From: Hymenobacter sp. YC55
Lineage (GTDB): Bacteria > Bacteroidota > Bacteroidia > Cytophagales > Hymenobacteraceae
DNA: 64,000 bases
Assembly (NCBI RefSeq): GCF_029433095.1
Contig: NZ_JARNTX010000001.1
Span: 1,922,001 to 1,986,000 of the forward strand
Reading direction: 5' to 3'
Shown in pieces: positions 46,635 through 56,247 of this stretch. A program made the translations under genes and the position numbers. Positions within the stretch are counted from its first letter, which is position 1; each line of letters opens with the position of its first letter. The notes under the pieces are model-generated. The model had not been told where the DNA came from and searched no databases. It worked only from the letters and a program-made list of their open reading frames with translations.

Positions 46635-47462
46635 TTATTCACGCGGCTTGCTGGTGGTTGCTCCTGCTTGAGTTGTCTTGATCTTTTGAGCCACCTCTAC
46701 CATAGGGGCCACCCAGATGTCTTTTTCGTGGGCTTTGAGGTAGCGAAGCAGTTGTCGGTGCTCTTTCAAGCCGACATTAAGCGAGTGGCCGCCCCCCACC
46801 CCGTGAAACAGGAACACCAGCAGCGTGTGCGACTGTTGGGCCTTTTTCACCAAATTAATCATGTAGTCCGCCGAGTGGCCGTTGATGAAATAAGCATCAA
46901 TATTGGTTAGGTCTACTTGCGCGGGCGTTTGTAGACCTTCGCTTACGCCGCGGGCTGCTACGAAATCGTTTTTTAGCTGGTCGTAGAACTTAACACCGCC
47001 GATTTGCAAGTCGCCGCAGGGGTAAGCAAAAGTGCGGGCGGTTTTGCCGTCGATGGCGTTAAGTAGGGTATTGTTTGCCCGTATTTCGCTTACGGCCCGG
47101 CTGACGGTGTATTTGCTTAAATCGTTGTCGGGGGTAACGAAACCGCGGCCGGGTAGGCTACCGTCGCAAGGGTGCATGAGGGCATGGTTGCCTAGCTCGT
47201 GCCCGCGTTGGGCGGCGCGGCGCCACTCCGGTAGCCGCTTGGCGACCACTGGCGAGGAACCTATTAAGTAGAAGGTACCCCGTAGTTTCAGCGAGTCGAG
47301 GGCCGGTACTACGTTGTCCAGGTCCACATCGATGGCATCGTCGTATGTCAGCACCACGGCGCACTGCTTGTTGTTCCAGGTTCTACTAGTTTGGGCGTGG
47401 CTACCCGAATGTGCTGCCAGAAGTAAGGTAGTGGCTAGCGCAAGAATTTTGGTTGGGTTCAT
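46635..47462 (-). CDS. Exported polysaccharide deacetylase
   Basis: The ATG at 47462 gives 275 aa with a signal peptide (ILALATTLLLAAHSGSHA, cut before Q). The NodB domain has VVLTYDDAID (about 40, with Tyr where many have Phe), LGNHALMHPCD (about 92) and FAYPCGD, and it ends with VFLFHGVGGGH. It should deacetylate an N- or O-acetylated glycan in the envelope. It is not related in sequence layout to the other deacetylase at 17.6 kb, which is a lipoprotein. It stands alone. Confidence 0.86.
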   Translation of the reverse strand: MNPTKILALATTLLLAAHSGSHAQTSRTWNNKQCAVVLTYDDAIDVDLDNVVPALDSLKLRGTFYLIGSSPVVAKRLPEWRRAAQRGHELGNHALMHPCDGSLPGRGFVTPDNDLSKYTVSRAVSEIRANNTLLNAIDGKTARTFAYPCGDLQIGGVKFYDQLKNDFVAARGVSEGLQTPAQVDLTNIDAYFINGHSADYMINLVKKAQQSHTLLVFLFHGVGGGHSLNVGLKEHRQLLRYLKAHEKDIWVAPMVEVAQKIKTTQAGATTSKPRE

Positions 47463-47823
47463 TCTAGATTTAAGGCTTAGGTAACGAGGTAGAGGGTGCC
47501 TTAAGAAGCGGGCACGAGCCCACAAGTTTAGTGTAATTCACCCCGACCTAATCTACCTCAAATCAATGTGAAGCAATCAAAAAATAGTTTTGCTTGCTCT
47601 ATCGTCTGTTGGGCGGATTTATATATACCCGATGTGGAGTTGTGGCACTACACGTTGCATCGTATGAACGATTTGGTATTAGAGTAACCTTTCCAAAAAC
47701 GTCAGCAACGACGAAACGCGAAGTGTCGCGTCTCTACATATCTCTGTAGACAACGTGTGCTAGATGCTACACGGAGTGAATGCCGGAAGCAAACTGGAAT
47801 TGGTTTCAGAACGTGGCCTGACC
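47463..47823. other. Intergenic region without a gene
   Basis: No convincing gene or terminator was found in about 360 bp. A short inverted repeat, ACGCGA-AGTG-TCGCGT (47716-47731), could be a small intergenic repeat, but no second copy was seen here. Confidence 0.35.
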
Positions 47824-48897
47824 TTACTCTTTCACTTCTTCCACTTCCACCCGCCGGTTGCGGGCGTCAGGAGAGGCGTAGAGGGGGCGCGTGTCGCCGT
47901 AGCCTGCGGTGCTGATGCGCTCGGCTGCAATGCCTGCCTTCACCAAATACGCCTTCACGGCCTCTGCCCGCTGCTCCGATAATGTCTGGTTTTTCTGAGG
48001 CTCCCCAATCTTATCCGTGTGGCCAGCCACGCGCACCTTCAATGCAGGCCTAGCCTTCAATTCACTGGCTAACTGATCGAGTGCCGGAAAGCCTTCGGGT
48101 AGCAACTCGGGGGTGCCCAACCGGAACAACACCTTGGGTAGCACCACGGGGGTAGCAGCCACAACGGGGGCCGGTGCTGGACGAACTGTATCGGCTGCCA
48201 CGGGAGCAGCTGCAGGGCTAGGGGCCGGTGCGGGTCTTGGTGCCGCACCTGCTCCGGTTACCTGGATCGTGATGGGTACGGCAGTGCTTTGGCGAGTAGG
48301 GTAATAGCCTTGCGTGAGGTAGAAGGTGGTGGTTTTGGCAAGTTTGGTGCGGTAGGTGTTGCCAGTATTCAACGGTTGCTTCAAGTCTGCATCGGCATAC
48401 CAAAGCACGTTGCGACCCGAAACGCGCAGAGTGCTTTCGGTGTTGGCTTTCACCGAGGCCGCCGATTTCAGCTTGATGCGGTAAAAAGTGAAAGCACCCA
48501 CGTCGCAACTACCAACGGGGCGGTAGGCGGCCCGGCCAGTTAGCTTTTCCTGACTGGCATCGTAGGTGAAAACCATTGAGCCTTCACACCAATAAGTGTC
48601 GGGTGTGCGGCCGGTTTCGTTTAGCTTACGCACGTGGTCGAGGCGCATTCCGTCTGAGGTGCGCACACCCTGCACCTGGAACGTAGCCGACACATTAGGC
48701 TGCCCACCTACTTCCTGATAAAGCACCCCCATTAGGTTGGTGCCTTTGGTTTTCTGTAACCGAAGTACCGCCGGCCACACACCGTCGGGCTCGCCAGTAT
48801 CTGTTTCCACTCCCTGCCACACGCCCGTCAGTGACTGGGCATGCACCGGCCCGGCCAGGAGCAGGACCATTACAACGTACCAAAAACTGCGTTTCAT
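47824..48897 (-). CDS. Exported OmpA family protein
   Basis: The 357-aa product has a signal peptide (MKRSFWYVVMVLLLAGPVHA). An N-terminal beta-rich region (about 22-140) opens SLTGVWQGVETDTGEPDGVWP like a lipocalin or DUF2147-type domain. An Ig-like part and a Pro/Ala-rich linker (about 225-260) follow. The last 100 residues form an OmpA domain with VRVAGHTDKIGEPQ and DARNRRVEVEEVKE, which binds peptidoglycan. It probably tethers an envelope structure. Its N-terminal domain combination is unusual among OmpA family members. Confidence 0.84.
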   Translation of the reverse strand: MKRSFWYVVMVLLLAGPVHAQSLTGVWQGVETDTGEPDGVWPAVLRLQKTKGTNLMGVLYQEVGGQPNVSATFQVQGVRTSDGMRLDHVRKLNETGRTPDTYWCEGSMVFTYDASQEKLTGRAAYRPVGSCDVGAFTFYRIKLKSAASVKANTESTLRVSGRNVLWYADADLKQPLNTGNTYRTKLAKTTTFYLTQGYYPTRQSTAVPITIQVTGAGAAPRPAPAPSPAAAPVAADTVRPAPAPVVAATPVVLPKVLFRLGTPELLPEGFPALDQLASELKARPALKVRVAGHTDKIGEPQKNQTLSEQRAEAVKAYLVKAGIAAERISTAGYGDTRPLYASPDARNRRVEVEEVKE

Positions 48898-48976
48898 TTT
48901 ACCAAGTAATTCTAGTTTTCTGCTTAGAGTCGAATGAAGCCCTTGGTGGTTGCTTCGGGCCCGCCGCAGTAACGTA

Positions 48977-49852
48977 TTATCCGAGGTAAGCCATATCCTC
49001 GGCGCTCAAACGAATATCGGCCGCCTTCAGGTTTTCCTGCAAGTGCGCCAACGACGAAGTGCCAGGGATGGGCAGCAGCCACGGCGACTTATGCAGTAGC
49101 CAGGCAATGTTGATTTGGGCCGGGGTGGCATCATGACGGCGCGCTATTTCACCGATTTTATCTAGCTCCTTGGGCAGCGCGTGCAAGAGCGAGAAAAAGG
49201 GAATAAGCGGAATGCCGTGCTGCTCGCATAGGTCGAGCACTTCCTCGCCACCGGGGTTGGCGCCGTGTGGGAGCTTCACGGTAGTGCGCTGGGCGTAGCT
49301 GTACATGTTTTCCACGGTGGCAATGGGTCCTAGCTGCAGACCAGCTTCCAATTCCTCACGGGTTACATTGCTTAGGCCCACGTGCAGGATCTTGCCTTCG
49401 CGCTGCATCTCAAACATAGCCCCGAGCTGCTCGTCCAGCGGCACTTGGCCATGGCCCATCAGGCGTAGGTGCACTAATTGAACTTGCTCTTGCTTCAGAG
49501 TACGCAGGTTGTTGTCGATGCTGGCGCGCAGGTTCTCGGGCGTGTTGTAGGGCACCCAACTTTTATCGGGGCGGCGGGTGGCGCCTACCTTCGTGCAAAT
49601 CACTAGGTCGGAAGAGTAGGGATGCAGCGCCTCGCGGATAAGCCGGTTCGTAACATCCTCGCCGTAGTAGTCGGCCGTGTCGATGAAGTTGACGCCCAAC
49701 TCCACAGCGGTGCGCAGAATTTGCAGTGCCTCGGGGCGGTTGGCAGGCTCGCCCCATATTTCCGGACCGGTTAGGCGCATAGTGCCGTAGCCTAAGCGGT
49801 TGACGGTAAGAGGCTGGCTTGCGGTTTGGGCGATGGTGATGGTTGTGCTCAA
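48977..49852 (-). CDS. Aldo/keto reductase
   Basis: A TTG at 49852 gives 291 aa starting STTITIAQTAS; an upstream TTG at 49888 is an alternative. The AKR pattern is clear: RLGYGTMRLTG, Asp and Tyr in NFIDTADYYGE (catalytic), Lys in ICTKVGATR and His in LVHLRLMG. Barrel strands end at WLLPIPGTSSLAHLQ, which binds NADPH. The enzyme reduces carbonyl compounds using NADPH in the cytoplasm; the substrate is unknown. It follows the PAS kinase gene on the same strand with an 87-bp gap. Confidence 0.9.
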   Translation of the reverse strand: MSTTITIAQTASQPLTVNRLGYGTMRLTGPEIWGEPANRPEALQILRTAVELGVNFIDTADYYGEDVTNRLIREALHPYSSDLVICTKVGATRRPDKSWVPYNTPENLRASIDNNLRTLKQEQVQLVHLRLMGHGQVPLDEQLGAMFEMQREGKILHVGLSNVTREELEAGLQLGPIATVENMYSYAQRTTVKLPHGANPGGEEVLDLCEQHGIPLIPFFSLLHALPKELDKIGEIARRHDATPAQINIAWLLHKSPWLLPIPGTSSLAHLQENLKAADIRLSAEDMAYLG

Positions 49853-49939
49853 GGGACTAGGTGGTAAGTCGGTTAGTAAAATAGGCAACAGACCAGTTAG
49901 GGTGCGTTGGCCAATAGATGCTGAAGGTCGATGAGGAAG

Positions 49940-51994
49940 CTAGCGGCGGAAGTAAACAGAGAAGGTCGAACCTTGCCCCAGCTCACTGGCTACTTCTATT
50001 CGGCCACCTGCGTTTTCCACGATGCGCTTCACCATGTACAAGCCGATACCGTTGCCTTCTACATGGTCGTGGAAGCGGCGGAACATGGTAAACAAATCTT
50101 GCTGCTGACTTGATTTGATGCCAAGCCCGTTGTCTTGTACCGTCAGTACAGTGAATGCCCCTTCCTGCCCGCAACGAATCTGCACGTGCGGTGTCCGGTC
50201 CGGCGAACGGTACTTCAGGGCATTGCTCAGTAGGTTGTACACTACGCTGCGCAAATTCTTGGCCGAGAACTTCACCGTAAAGCAGGAATCGACGGCAACA
50301 TCGAGGTGCGCCGTGGTGGCCTGGATGAGCGGCAGTAGGTCTTGTCGTACATCCTCCACTACTGTTGCCAACTCCAGCGGGGTGGGGCTTTGCTCGTGCT
50401 CTTTCTGTAGCTTGATTACGTCGCTCAAGTAATCAATCGTGCGTTTGAATCGCTCGACCGATTCCTGCATCATGGCAAGTAGCGGGGCTATGGTTTGGGC
50501 GCACTCCAAATCATCCGGAAGAGCGGTATGGATGGCGTGTACCAGGCCTTCGATGTTGGTAATAGGAGCTCTTAAGTCGTGGGAGGCCGTGTAGATGAAA
50601 TTGTCCAGATCAACGTTGATGCGCCGCAGCTGTTCGTTGGTGGCCAGCACTTGCTGCTCGGCCTGCTTGCGCGTGGTAATGTTGGCGGTAGTGGTAACTA
50701 AGCCGTCGCGCAGGCGCACCACCGACTGCTCAAACCAGCCGTTGAACTGTTCGAAGCGGTATTCTTGCTCGTAGCGCTGGGGTTCACCCGTTTTTACTAC
50801 TTCCACAAACCGCTCGAAAATGCCGGCAGCCTGTACCCCCGGATTGTGTTCCAGCAGTTGCTTGCCGACCACGTCGGTACCGTAGTAAGTCTGAGTCACG
50901 GAGTTAACTAACGTCCAGCGAAAATCCACGATGGCGCCCTGTTCATTTCGGACTGCCTCGAACGCCTGAATCATGTCAGCGGAGCTGTCGAACGTGGCGC
51001 GTAGCAATTGCCAGGCTTCTACTTGCTGCGTCACCTCGAAAGCAAAGACAATAACACCGTCGATGCGGCCTTGCTCGTTGTAGCGGGCTTGTTGGATGTA
51101 GTTGAAATAGCGGTTTTCTAATACGCCGTCGGCGGAGCGCGCCAAGGGAACAAGGGTACCCAGTTCCTGGTGCGTTTCGCCTGTGTTGTAGACTTGGTAA
51201 ATAGTCCGAAACACTGTATGCTCGGCAATTTCGGGCAGCGCCGTCAGAATAGGTTTGCCTAGTAACTCCCGACCCGGAAATAGCTGCTGATAAGTGGGAT
51301 TGACTAGTTCAAACACAAAATCGTCGCCGCCAAGAATGCAAATAGCCGCTGGAGCCTGCATAAATAGTCGCTCCAACCGAGCCCGTTGCCGCTCGGCCTC
51401 AGCTTGCGCGATTTGAACTTCCCGCGTGCGTTCGACCACACGGGCTTCGAGTTCTTGGTTGGCAATTCGTAATCGAGCTTCGCTACGTTCCACTAGCTGC
51501 CGAGCAAGAATTTCGGCCTGGGCATCGGCGCGCGCAGTTCTCTCATTGGCTTGGCTGTCGCGCAGCAAGACATCCGTCTGATAACTCTGCGTGACGTTGA
51601 CCACCTCGTGGATGATATGCCGCACCTGCCCTTGCGCGTCGAGGACGGGGGTGTTGCGCGGCAGCCAATAGCGTTCCGTAAACTTGCCGGCGTGTACGAG
51701 GTCGGGCACGTCGTAGTGTTGTAGCTCCATGACGTGGGGTTGCCCGGTGGCTCGTACCTGCTCTAGCGAAGCCCGCAGATTGCGGACGGCATTGGCCTGG
51801 GGTGCGTCGGGGTTGTCGGGAAACGCATCGAAGATGTTGCGTCCCAGCAAGTTTTCCCGCCGGGTCAGCGTCTCTATTAAATATGTTTCGGTAACCGCTT
51901 CAATGATAAGCTCGGGCGAGAGCAACAAGTAAGCGCCCGGCATGGCGTTAAATACCGCAAGAAAATCAAGGAAATCAGGCTTAGACAAAACCAT
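49940..51994 (-). CDS. PAS domain-containing sensor histidine kinase
   Basis: The ATG at 51994 gives 684 aa. Several PAS domains (about 15-135, 205-325 and 330-450) are linked by a coiled coil at about 145-200 rich in Arg, Glu and Gln. The kinase core has HisKA with FIYTASHDLRAPITN (His about 471) and HATPase with NLLSNALKYRS, VQDNGLGI and GNGIGLYMVKRI. No membrane segments or receiver domain are seen, so it is probably a cytoplasmic sensor for a small ligand, light or redox, with an unlinked response regulator. No regulator gene is adjacent. Confidence 0.9.
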   Translation of the reverse strand: MVLSKPDFLDFLAVFNAMPGAYLLLSPELIIEAVTETYLIETLTRRENLLGRNIFDAFPDNPDAPQANAVRNLRASLEQVRATGQPHVMELQHYDVPDLVHAGKFTERYWLPRNTPVLDAQGQVRHIIHEVVNVTQSYQTDVLLRDSQANERTARADAQAEILARQLVERSEARLRIANQELEARVVERTREVQIAQAEAERQRARLERLFMQAPAAICILGGDDFVFELVNPTYQQLFPGRELLGKPILTALPEIAEHTVFRTIYQVYNTGETHQELGTLVPLARSADGVLENRYFNYIQQARYNEQGRIDGVIVFAFEVTQQVEAWQLLRATFDSSADMIQAFEAVRNEQGAIVDFRWTLVNSVTQTYYGTDVVGKQLLEHNPGVQAAGIFERFVEVVKTGEPQRYEQEYRFEQFNGWFEQSVVRLRDGLVTTTANITTRKQAEQQVLATNEQLRRINVDLDNFIYTASHDLRAPITNIEGLVHAIHTALPDDLECAQTIAPLLAMMQESVERFKRTIDYLSDVIKLQKEHEQSPTPLELATVVEDVRQDLLPLIQATTAHLDVAVDSCFTVKFSAKNLRSVVYNLLSNALKYRSPDRTPHVQIRCGQEGAFTVLTVQDNGLGIKSSQQQDLFTMFRRFHDHVEGNGIGLYMVKRIVENAGGRIEVASELGQGSTFSVYFRR

Positions 51995-52146
51995 GTACCC
52001 GAACAGCGTAGGAGAATAAGGTAGCAGCGCTTTCCAACGCAATAAGCTGCCTATACGTTCAGCTAAGGTCAGTGGTATACCCACCTAAGAAAGCCAGCCG
52101 TCGAGCTGCCAAGCCTCTTTGCGGGGAACTCCTACGGCTGCTTTTA

Positions 52147-53973
52147 TTAATACCCGTTCTGTGCCCGTCGCTGGATGCGCTTTTCCCAGCGTTTGCGCTT
52201 GGGCGCAATGCTGCCGCGCAGGTATTTCTCCATCACCATAACGGCGCAGGGCGCGGCGGCCGTAGCCCCAAAGCCCGCATTTTCGATGTAAACTGCTACG
52301 GCTATCTTGGGATTATTGGCCGGCGCGAAGCCCACGAAGGCGGCATGGTCGTCGCCCTCGTCGTTTTGCACCGTGCCGGTTTTGCCGGCCACCGTGATGC
52401 CTACATCGGCCAGGCTAGAGGCATCGGCGGTGCCGCCGCGCTGCATAACGGCCACCATACCCGGCACCAGCGCGGCGAAGTGTACACTGTCGATAAGGGT
52501 GCGGTGCTTTTCGGTGAAGCGCGCCAACGGTCCACCATCCCCGACGCTGCGCACCAGATGGGGCGTGTAGTACCAGCCGCGGTTGGCAATAATGGCCGCC
52601 ATGTTGGCCATTTGCAGGCCCGTAAGGTTGATTTCGCCTTGGCCAATGCTGAGCGAGTAAACGGAGCGGTACGTCCAGCGGGTAGTGCGGCGAGCCTTGT
52701 CGTAGTACGCCGCGGTGGGCAGAAAGCCGGGGGCTTCGCGCGGCACATCCACGCCCAGCACCGAGTCCAGCCCAAACGACCGGGTGTAGCGGCGCCAGAG
52801 GTCCAGGTTGGCGTGGCGGACGGCCACCGTATCCACGGCCAGGCTGTCGGGCATGCGGTTGATGAGGTTCTGCATCACCTGGTAGAAATACGGGTTGCAG
52901 CTGTACTTCAGTCCCTTAGTCAGGCTGCTGGCCTGCGGGTGGTCATGTACGCAGCTAACCAGCGACTGGTCGCAGCGGAAGGCAGTGCTGGGGCTAATGG
53001 CACCCAGCTGCAAGGCTACGGCGGCATTCACCAGCTTGAAAACCGAACCGGGCGGGTTGGCCAGCATGGCCGGCCGGTTGATGAGCGGCATATCTTCGCT
53101 TTCCAGCAGCTTGGCGCGCACACCAGCCTGATCGGGCGCGGTGATGGTGGCCGCCGGGTAAACAGGTGCCGACACAAAGCACAGGATTTCCCCAGTGCGC
53201 GGGTCCAGGGCCACAAGGTAGCCTTTGCGGTTGCCTATCAGTTTTTCGGCGTAGGCCTGCAGCTTCACGTCGATGGTCAGGTGCAGGTCCTGGCCTTGTT
53301 GGAAGGTGGTATCCTTGGCCCAGGTGCCGTGTTCTTTGCCCTTGGCGTCCACCAACGGGTGCAGGTAACCGTGGCGCCCGTTGAGCAAGCCGTTGTAGTA
53401 GGTTTCGACCCCACCGTTGCGGAGCCGATAGAAGCGGCCGCGCCGGTAGCGCTTGGCCTGGCGGTAGAACGCCTGCGCCTCCGCGCCCATATAGCCTAGC
53501 ACGGGCGCACCCGCCCCGGTAGTGTACACCCGCTGGGTGCGCTCGGTCAGGATTAGGTTTGGCCAATCGGCGCTGTCGCGGCGTACCCGTTTGACTTCGG
53601 CCGCGGTGAGGCTGAGCTGAACGGGGTAGCCGGCGGGCGTATTTTCGTATGGCAGGGCATCGGCAATGCGCTGCCGGACGGTCGTCGAATCCCAGCCTAA
53701 TAGCTCGCCCAGTGCCAGCGTGTCGAGGGGGGAGCGGCGCGGCAGCTTCAGTAGGTATTGCAGGCGGGTGTCCACCAGCACCGAGTCGTTCCGGTCGAGC
53801 ACGCGGCCCCGTATGAGCGAGTCGTTCACTACCACGCGGCGCCGGGTATACACCTCGCCCGTAGTGGGGTCCTGCGTTGGTGCGCCTGTCTGCTGCTCAG
53901 GCGACGAGCAGGCAGCCAGCGCTAAAAACACTAATAATAGACCTTTCCCCCACCTATTGAAAGCCGTACACAT
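52147..53973 (-). CDS. Class B penicillin-binding protein (PBP2-like transpeptidase), lipoprotein-type
   Basis: The 608-aa product opens with a lipobox LALAAC (Cys 22), unusual because most class B PBPs have a plain membrane anchor. A dimerisation-like domain (about 35-210) precedes the transpeptidase domain with all three motifs: SVFK (about 310), SCN in KYSCNPYF (about 357) and KTG in VAGKTGTVQN (about 530). It should cross-link peptidoglycan. It is not near mreBCD or rodA, so it may be an extra copy. It lies upstream of the PAS kinase on the same strand, about 150 bp away. Confidence 0.9.
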   Translation of the reverse strand: MCTAFNRWGKGLLLVFLALAACSSPEQQTGAPTQDPTTGEVYTRRRVVVNDSLIRGRVLDRNDSVLVDTRLQYLLKLPRRSPLDTLALGELLGWDSTTVRQRIADALPYENTPAGYPVQLSLTAAEVKRVRRDSADWPNLILTERTQRVYTTGAGAPVLGYMGAEAQAFYRQAKRYRRGRFYRLRNGGVETYYNGLLNGRHGYLHPLVDAKGKEHGTWAKDTTFQQGQDLHLTIDVKLQAYAEKLIGNRKGYLVALDPRTGEILCFVSAPVYPAATITAPDQAGVRAKLLESEDMPLINRPAMLANPPGSVFKLVNAAVALQLGAISPSTAFRCDQSLVSCVHDHPQASSLTKGLKYSCNPYFYQVMQNLINRMPDSLAVDTVAVRHANLDLWRRYTRSFGLDSVLGVDVPREAPGFLPTAAYYDKARRTTRWTYRSVYSLSIGQGEINLTGLQMANMAAIIANRGWYYTPHLVRSVGDGGPLARFTEKHRTLIDSVHFAALVPGMVAVMQRGGTADASSLADVGITVAGKTGTVQNDEGDDHAAFVGFAPANNPKIAVAVYIENAGFGATAAAPCAVMVMEKYLRGSIAPKRKRWEKRIQRRAQNGY

Positions 53974-54150
53974 GGAGTAAAGCTAGACAAATGTCGGGCG
54001 TCGATCCTGCGCTTTTCGATCAACTGGGCTTGTCACCAATTGAACTTAGCTTGAAACGCCACCACGTGTGTAGCCCAATTCAACTAGCTGCCATACCGTA
54101 TCGGCAAGCACGTGTGCTACCAAGCGCATCAGTAGCGAGAGTAACGTGTC

Positions 54151-54606
54151 TTACGGCTGTGTGGAGTCGAGCAAGCGTCGGTGGTAATTGATCTGGCCCA
54201 AGTGGTACGTCAGGTGAGCAGCCAGGTGAACCAGAAAGTATTCGGTCGACGTCTTTTGCTCGAAAACTAGGAGGGGGTACTCCTGCGCCAGTACCTCGGG
54301 GCCTACGTTTCCCAATGACACATCTACTCGGCGGCTGGTTTCCTCCAGCTTCTCCAGCAACTCCGGGCGAGGAATGTTCTTTAGCGAAAACTCCAAGTCG
54401 CGGTGTCGGATGTACGCTATACCCCCAAGCTCAGCCCCTATATAAGTGTTCAGGTTACCGATTAAATGCAGGCACAGGTTGCCGGCCGAATTGGCAATGC
54501 CTTTTTCGATGTGCCAGATTAGTTGCTCATTGTTATACAACGCAAGTTCCTGTTTCACCCGATTCAAGTCGCGGCTGAAAAGTAGGCGTAGGGTATCAGT
54601 TAGCAT
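54151..54606 (-). CDS. DinB family protein
   Basis: The 151-aa product is a four-helix-bundle DinB-like protein. Candidate metal ligands are His in NLCLHLIGNLNTYIG (about 47) and the His-rich VHLAAHLTYHLGQINYHRR (about 125-143). Members often act as thiol transferases or dehydrogenases with low-molecular-weight thiols such as bacillithiol; the substrate here is unknown. It is cytoplasmic. About 290 bp without a gene lie upstream. Confidence 0.86.
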   Translation of the reverse strand: MLTDTLRLLFSRDLNRVKQELALYNNEQLIWHIEKGIANSAGNLCLHLIGNLNTYIGAELGGIAYIRHRDLEFSLKNIPRPELLEKLEETSRRVDVSLGNVGPEVLAQEYPLLVFEQKTSTEYFLVHLAAHLTYHLGQINYHRRLLDSTQP

Positions 54607-54895
54607 ATGAGTAAATGGTTCGCGCTCAAGTCGCCTGTATTAGGAATACGATTTGCCGAACCCAATCTACGATGCTCGCTACCAGCAACGTCCCGCTTAC
54701 TACCCTTAAGGCCCGAACCAGCGTGACGGGAGCAGCAACCAGTGGCTTTTCTGGAATCTTTGTTGCTCAAGGTAGCCGGGTTTGCTACTAGGCAGCGCGG
54801 TGATGCATTGTCGTCTGCACTGCAAGAGAGACACAGATTCCATATCAGAGCTAGTCACGAGTTACGACCGTGCTTAAACTCGCGCTAGATAGAAG

Positions 54896-56206
54896 CTACT
54901 TAATCTGTTCATTCGTGATTTCACCATTATTAATTTCTACAAGCGTTACATATTCTTTACGTGATTCGTCTTTATAAGAAATCTTAATTTGCAAACCGTT
55001 CAAGTGTTTGGGTATACGCTCATGTATTAAGTTGTCAGCTCCTGTATTATCACCTTCAATAAAGAAGTGAGTACGGGCTTCTAGCTCTAAATTAGCAAAA
55101 GGTGCAAGATTGTTAATAGTGGGCAATCCATTTGAAAAAGAAAACAAAACATCGCTATTATGTTCGATTTTTATATTGTATGCAGGAAAGCTTGAGTTAT
55201 TATGTAGAGTAAACTTGAAATACCAATCTAATTTCCAGAATACTATAAGAGGCGAACCAGCCATTATAGGTTCATCTCCAAATCGTTCACGATTTTTTTG
55301 GCTAAAACCCTGGTTAGAACGTCCACTTGATTCCCAGATTAAATCTGCCTCTAGGATAGGCCTTGATTCAGTTTGAAAACTTTTAACATCTTTAATTGCT
55401 TCTTCAGGAACCTGAGTCCCGAGAGTTTTTCCTGCGAAATCTAAGAATTGTGACGCATTATAGATGTGTATTTTCTTTCCGGTTAATATGTTAAATTCTT
55501 TTCTTAATTCAGGGAGTAGCCCTATTTTTTTGCCTTTGTGGCTTAGAATCCAGTCTTTTTTCTCATCGTCAGAAACAAAAACTATATTTTTACCTGATGC
55601 CAAAGAAATATCTATAATCTGTAGCCATAATATATAATCACCGTACTTTCTATTGCCTTCTTTTTTAATGTCTTCGAATCCTGGTGGAATTTTATCCTTA
55701 TAGCGTTTGTCAGCTTCTTTGTAATGATCAATAAGCTTTGTATCTGAGAATGGCTCTCCTACTTTTTCTTCAAATAAATTGATGATTCGGCTGAGTATTT
55801 CATCGTCTGTTAAACGTTTAGAATACTTTTGGTTTCTATCAGTAAGCTCTGCTTTAACACTGGATACGGATTTTAGAAATTCATCTAAAAGTTCGTGGCT
55901 AATGTATGGGTGCCGCCTTGAATTAGTCAATGGCTGTTCAATAACATTCTGCAAATCAGAAATAAAATCTGAATAGGTTTTGCCTTGTTCGCTTATAACA
56001 TCCAGTCTCCTGCCTAAATACTCTTCAATAGCTTGATGAGCCATACAGCTTTTTTCTTTGAGCTTCGCAAGAATTTCGAAGAAATTATTAGTTGTCTCGG
56101 TTTTGTATCTATAAAAATTAAGTAAAATATTTGTATCAAAAGTAAAAATACAGTCATCCCATAACTCTGCAAGTTCTTCGGTAGATGGCTGTATTAAGTA
56201 AAAAAA
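54896..56206 (-). CDS. PIN-like (PIN_8/DUF4935) protein, body of a gene split by an IS1-type element
   Basis: The remaining frame encodes about 436 residues after the insertion. The PIN_8-type domain (about 20-250 in the restored protein) starts with DDCIFTFDTNILLNFYRY, where the Asp (restored 28) is a metal-site residue of PIN nucleases; further acids occur in KYGDYILWLQIID and FVSDDEKKD. The last 140 residues look like a beta-sandwich (FKFTLHNNSSFPAYNIKIEH). PIN domains usually cut RNA, and PIN_8 proteins often sit among accessory genes. Base composition is much more AT-rich than the neighbours, which points to horizontal transfer. Without the ATG at 56983 the first in-frame ATG is past the catalytic Asp. 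Confidence 0.75.
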   Translation of the reverse strand, partial: FFYLIQPSTEELAELWDDCIFTFDTNILLNFYRYKTETTNNFFEILAKLKEKSCMAHQAIEEYLGRRLDVISEQGKTYSDFISDLQNVIEQPLTNSRRHPYISHELLDEFLKSVSSVKAELTDRNQKYSKRLTDDEILSRIINLFEEKVGEPFSDTKLIDHYKEADKRYKDKIPPGFEDIKKEGNRKYGDYILWLQIIDISLASGKNIVFVSDDEKKDWILSHKGKKIGLLPELRKEFNILTGKKIHIYNASQFLDFAGKTLGTQVPEEAIKDVKSFQTESRPILEADLIWESSGRSNQGFSQKNRERFGDEPIMAGSPLIVFWKLDWYFKFTLHNNSSFPAYNIKIEHNSDVLFSFSNGLPTINNLAPFANLELEARTHFFIEGDNTGADNLIHERIPKHLNGLQIKISYKDESRKEYVTLVEINNGEITNEQIK

Positions 56207-56208
56207 TT
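56201..56208. repeat. Left copy of 8-bp target-site duplication (AAAAAATT)
   Basis: The sequence directly before the element's left end is identical to that directly after its right end (56966-56973). IS1-family elements make 8-9 bp duplications. Confidence 0.85.
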
Positions 56209-56247
56209 GGCGGTGGTCTAATGTAAGGTGATGCCGTATACGTTGGT

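Noticed and set aside
47716..47731. Short inverted repeat ACGCGA-AGTG-TCGCGT as a REP-type element
   Set aside because: Only one copy was seen in the window, so a repeat family cannot be supported.
52072..53499. 475-codon frame on the plus strand
   Set aside because: It is antisense to the PBP gene, which has complete motifs. The composition (His, Gly, Arg and Val rich) is that of a shadow of a GC-rich gene.
54672..54791. 39-codon frame MLATSNVPLTTLKARTSV...
   Set aside because: No promoter box or terminator and no recognisable feature, unlike the 45-aa gene.
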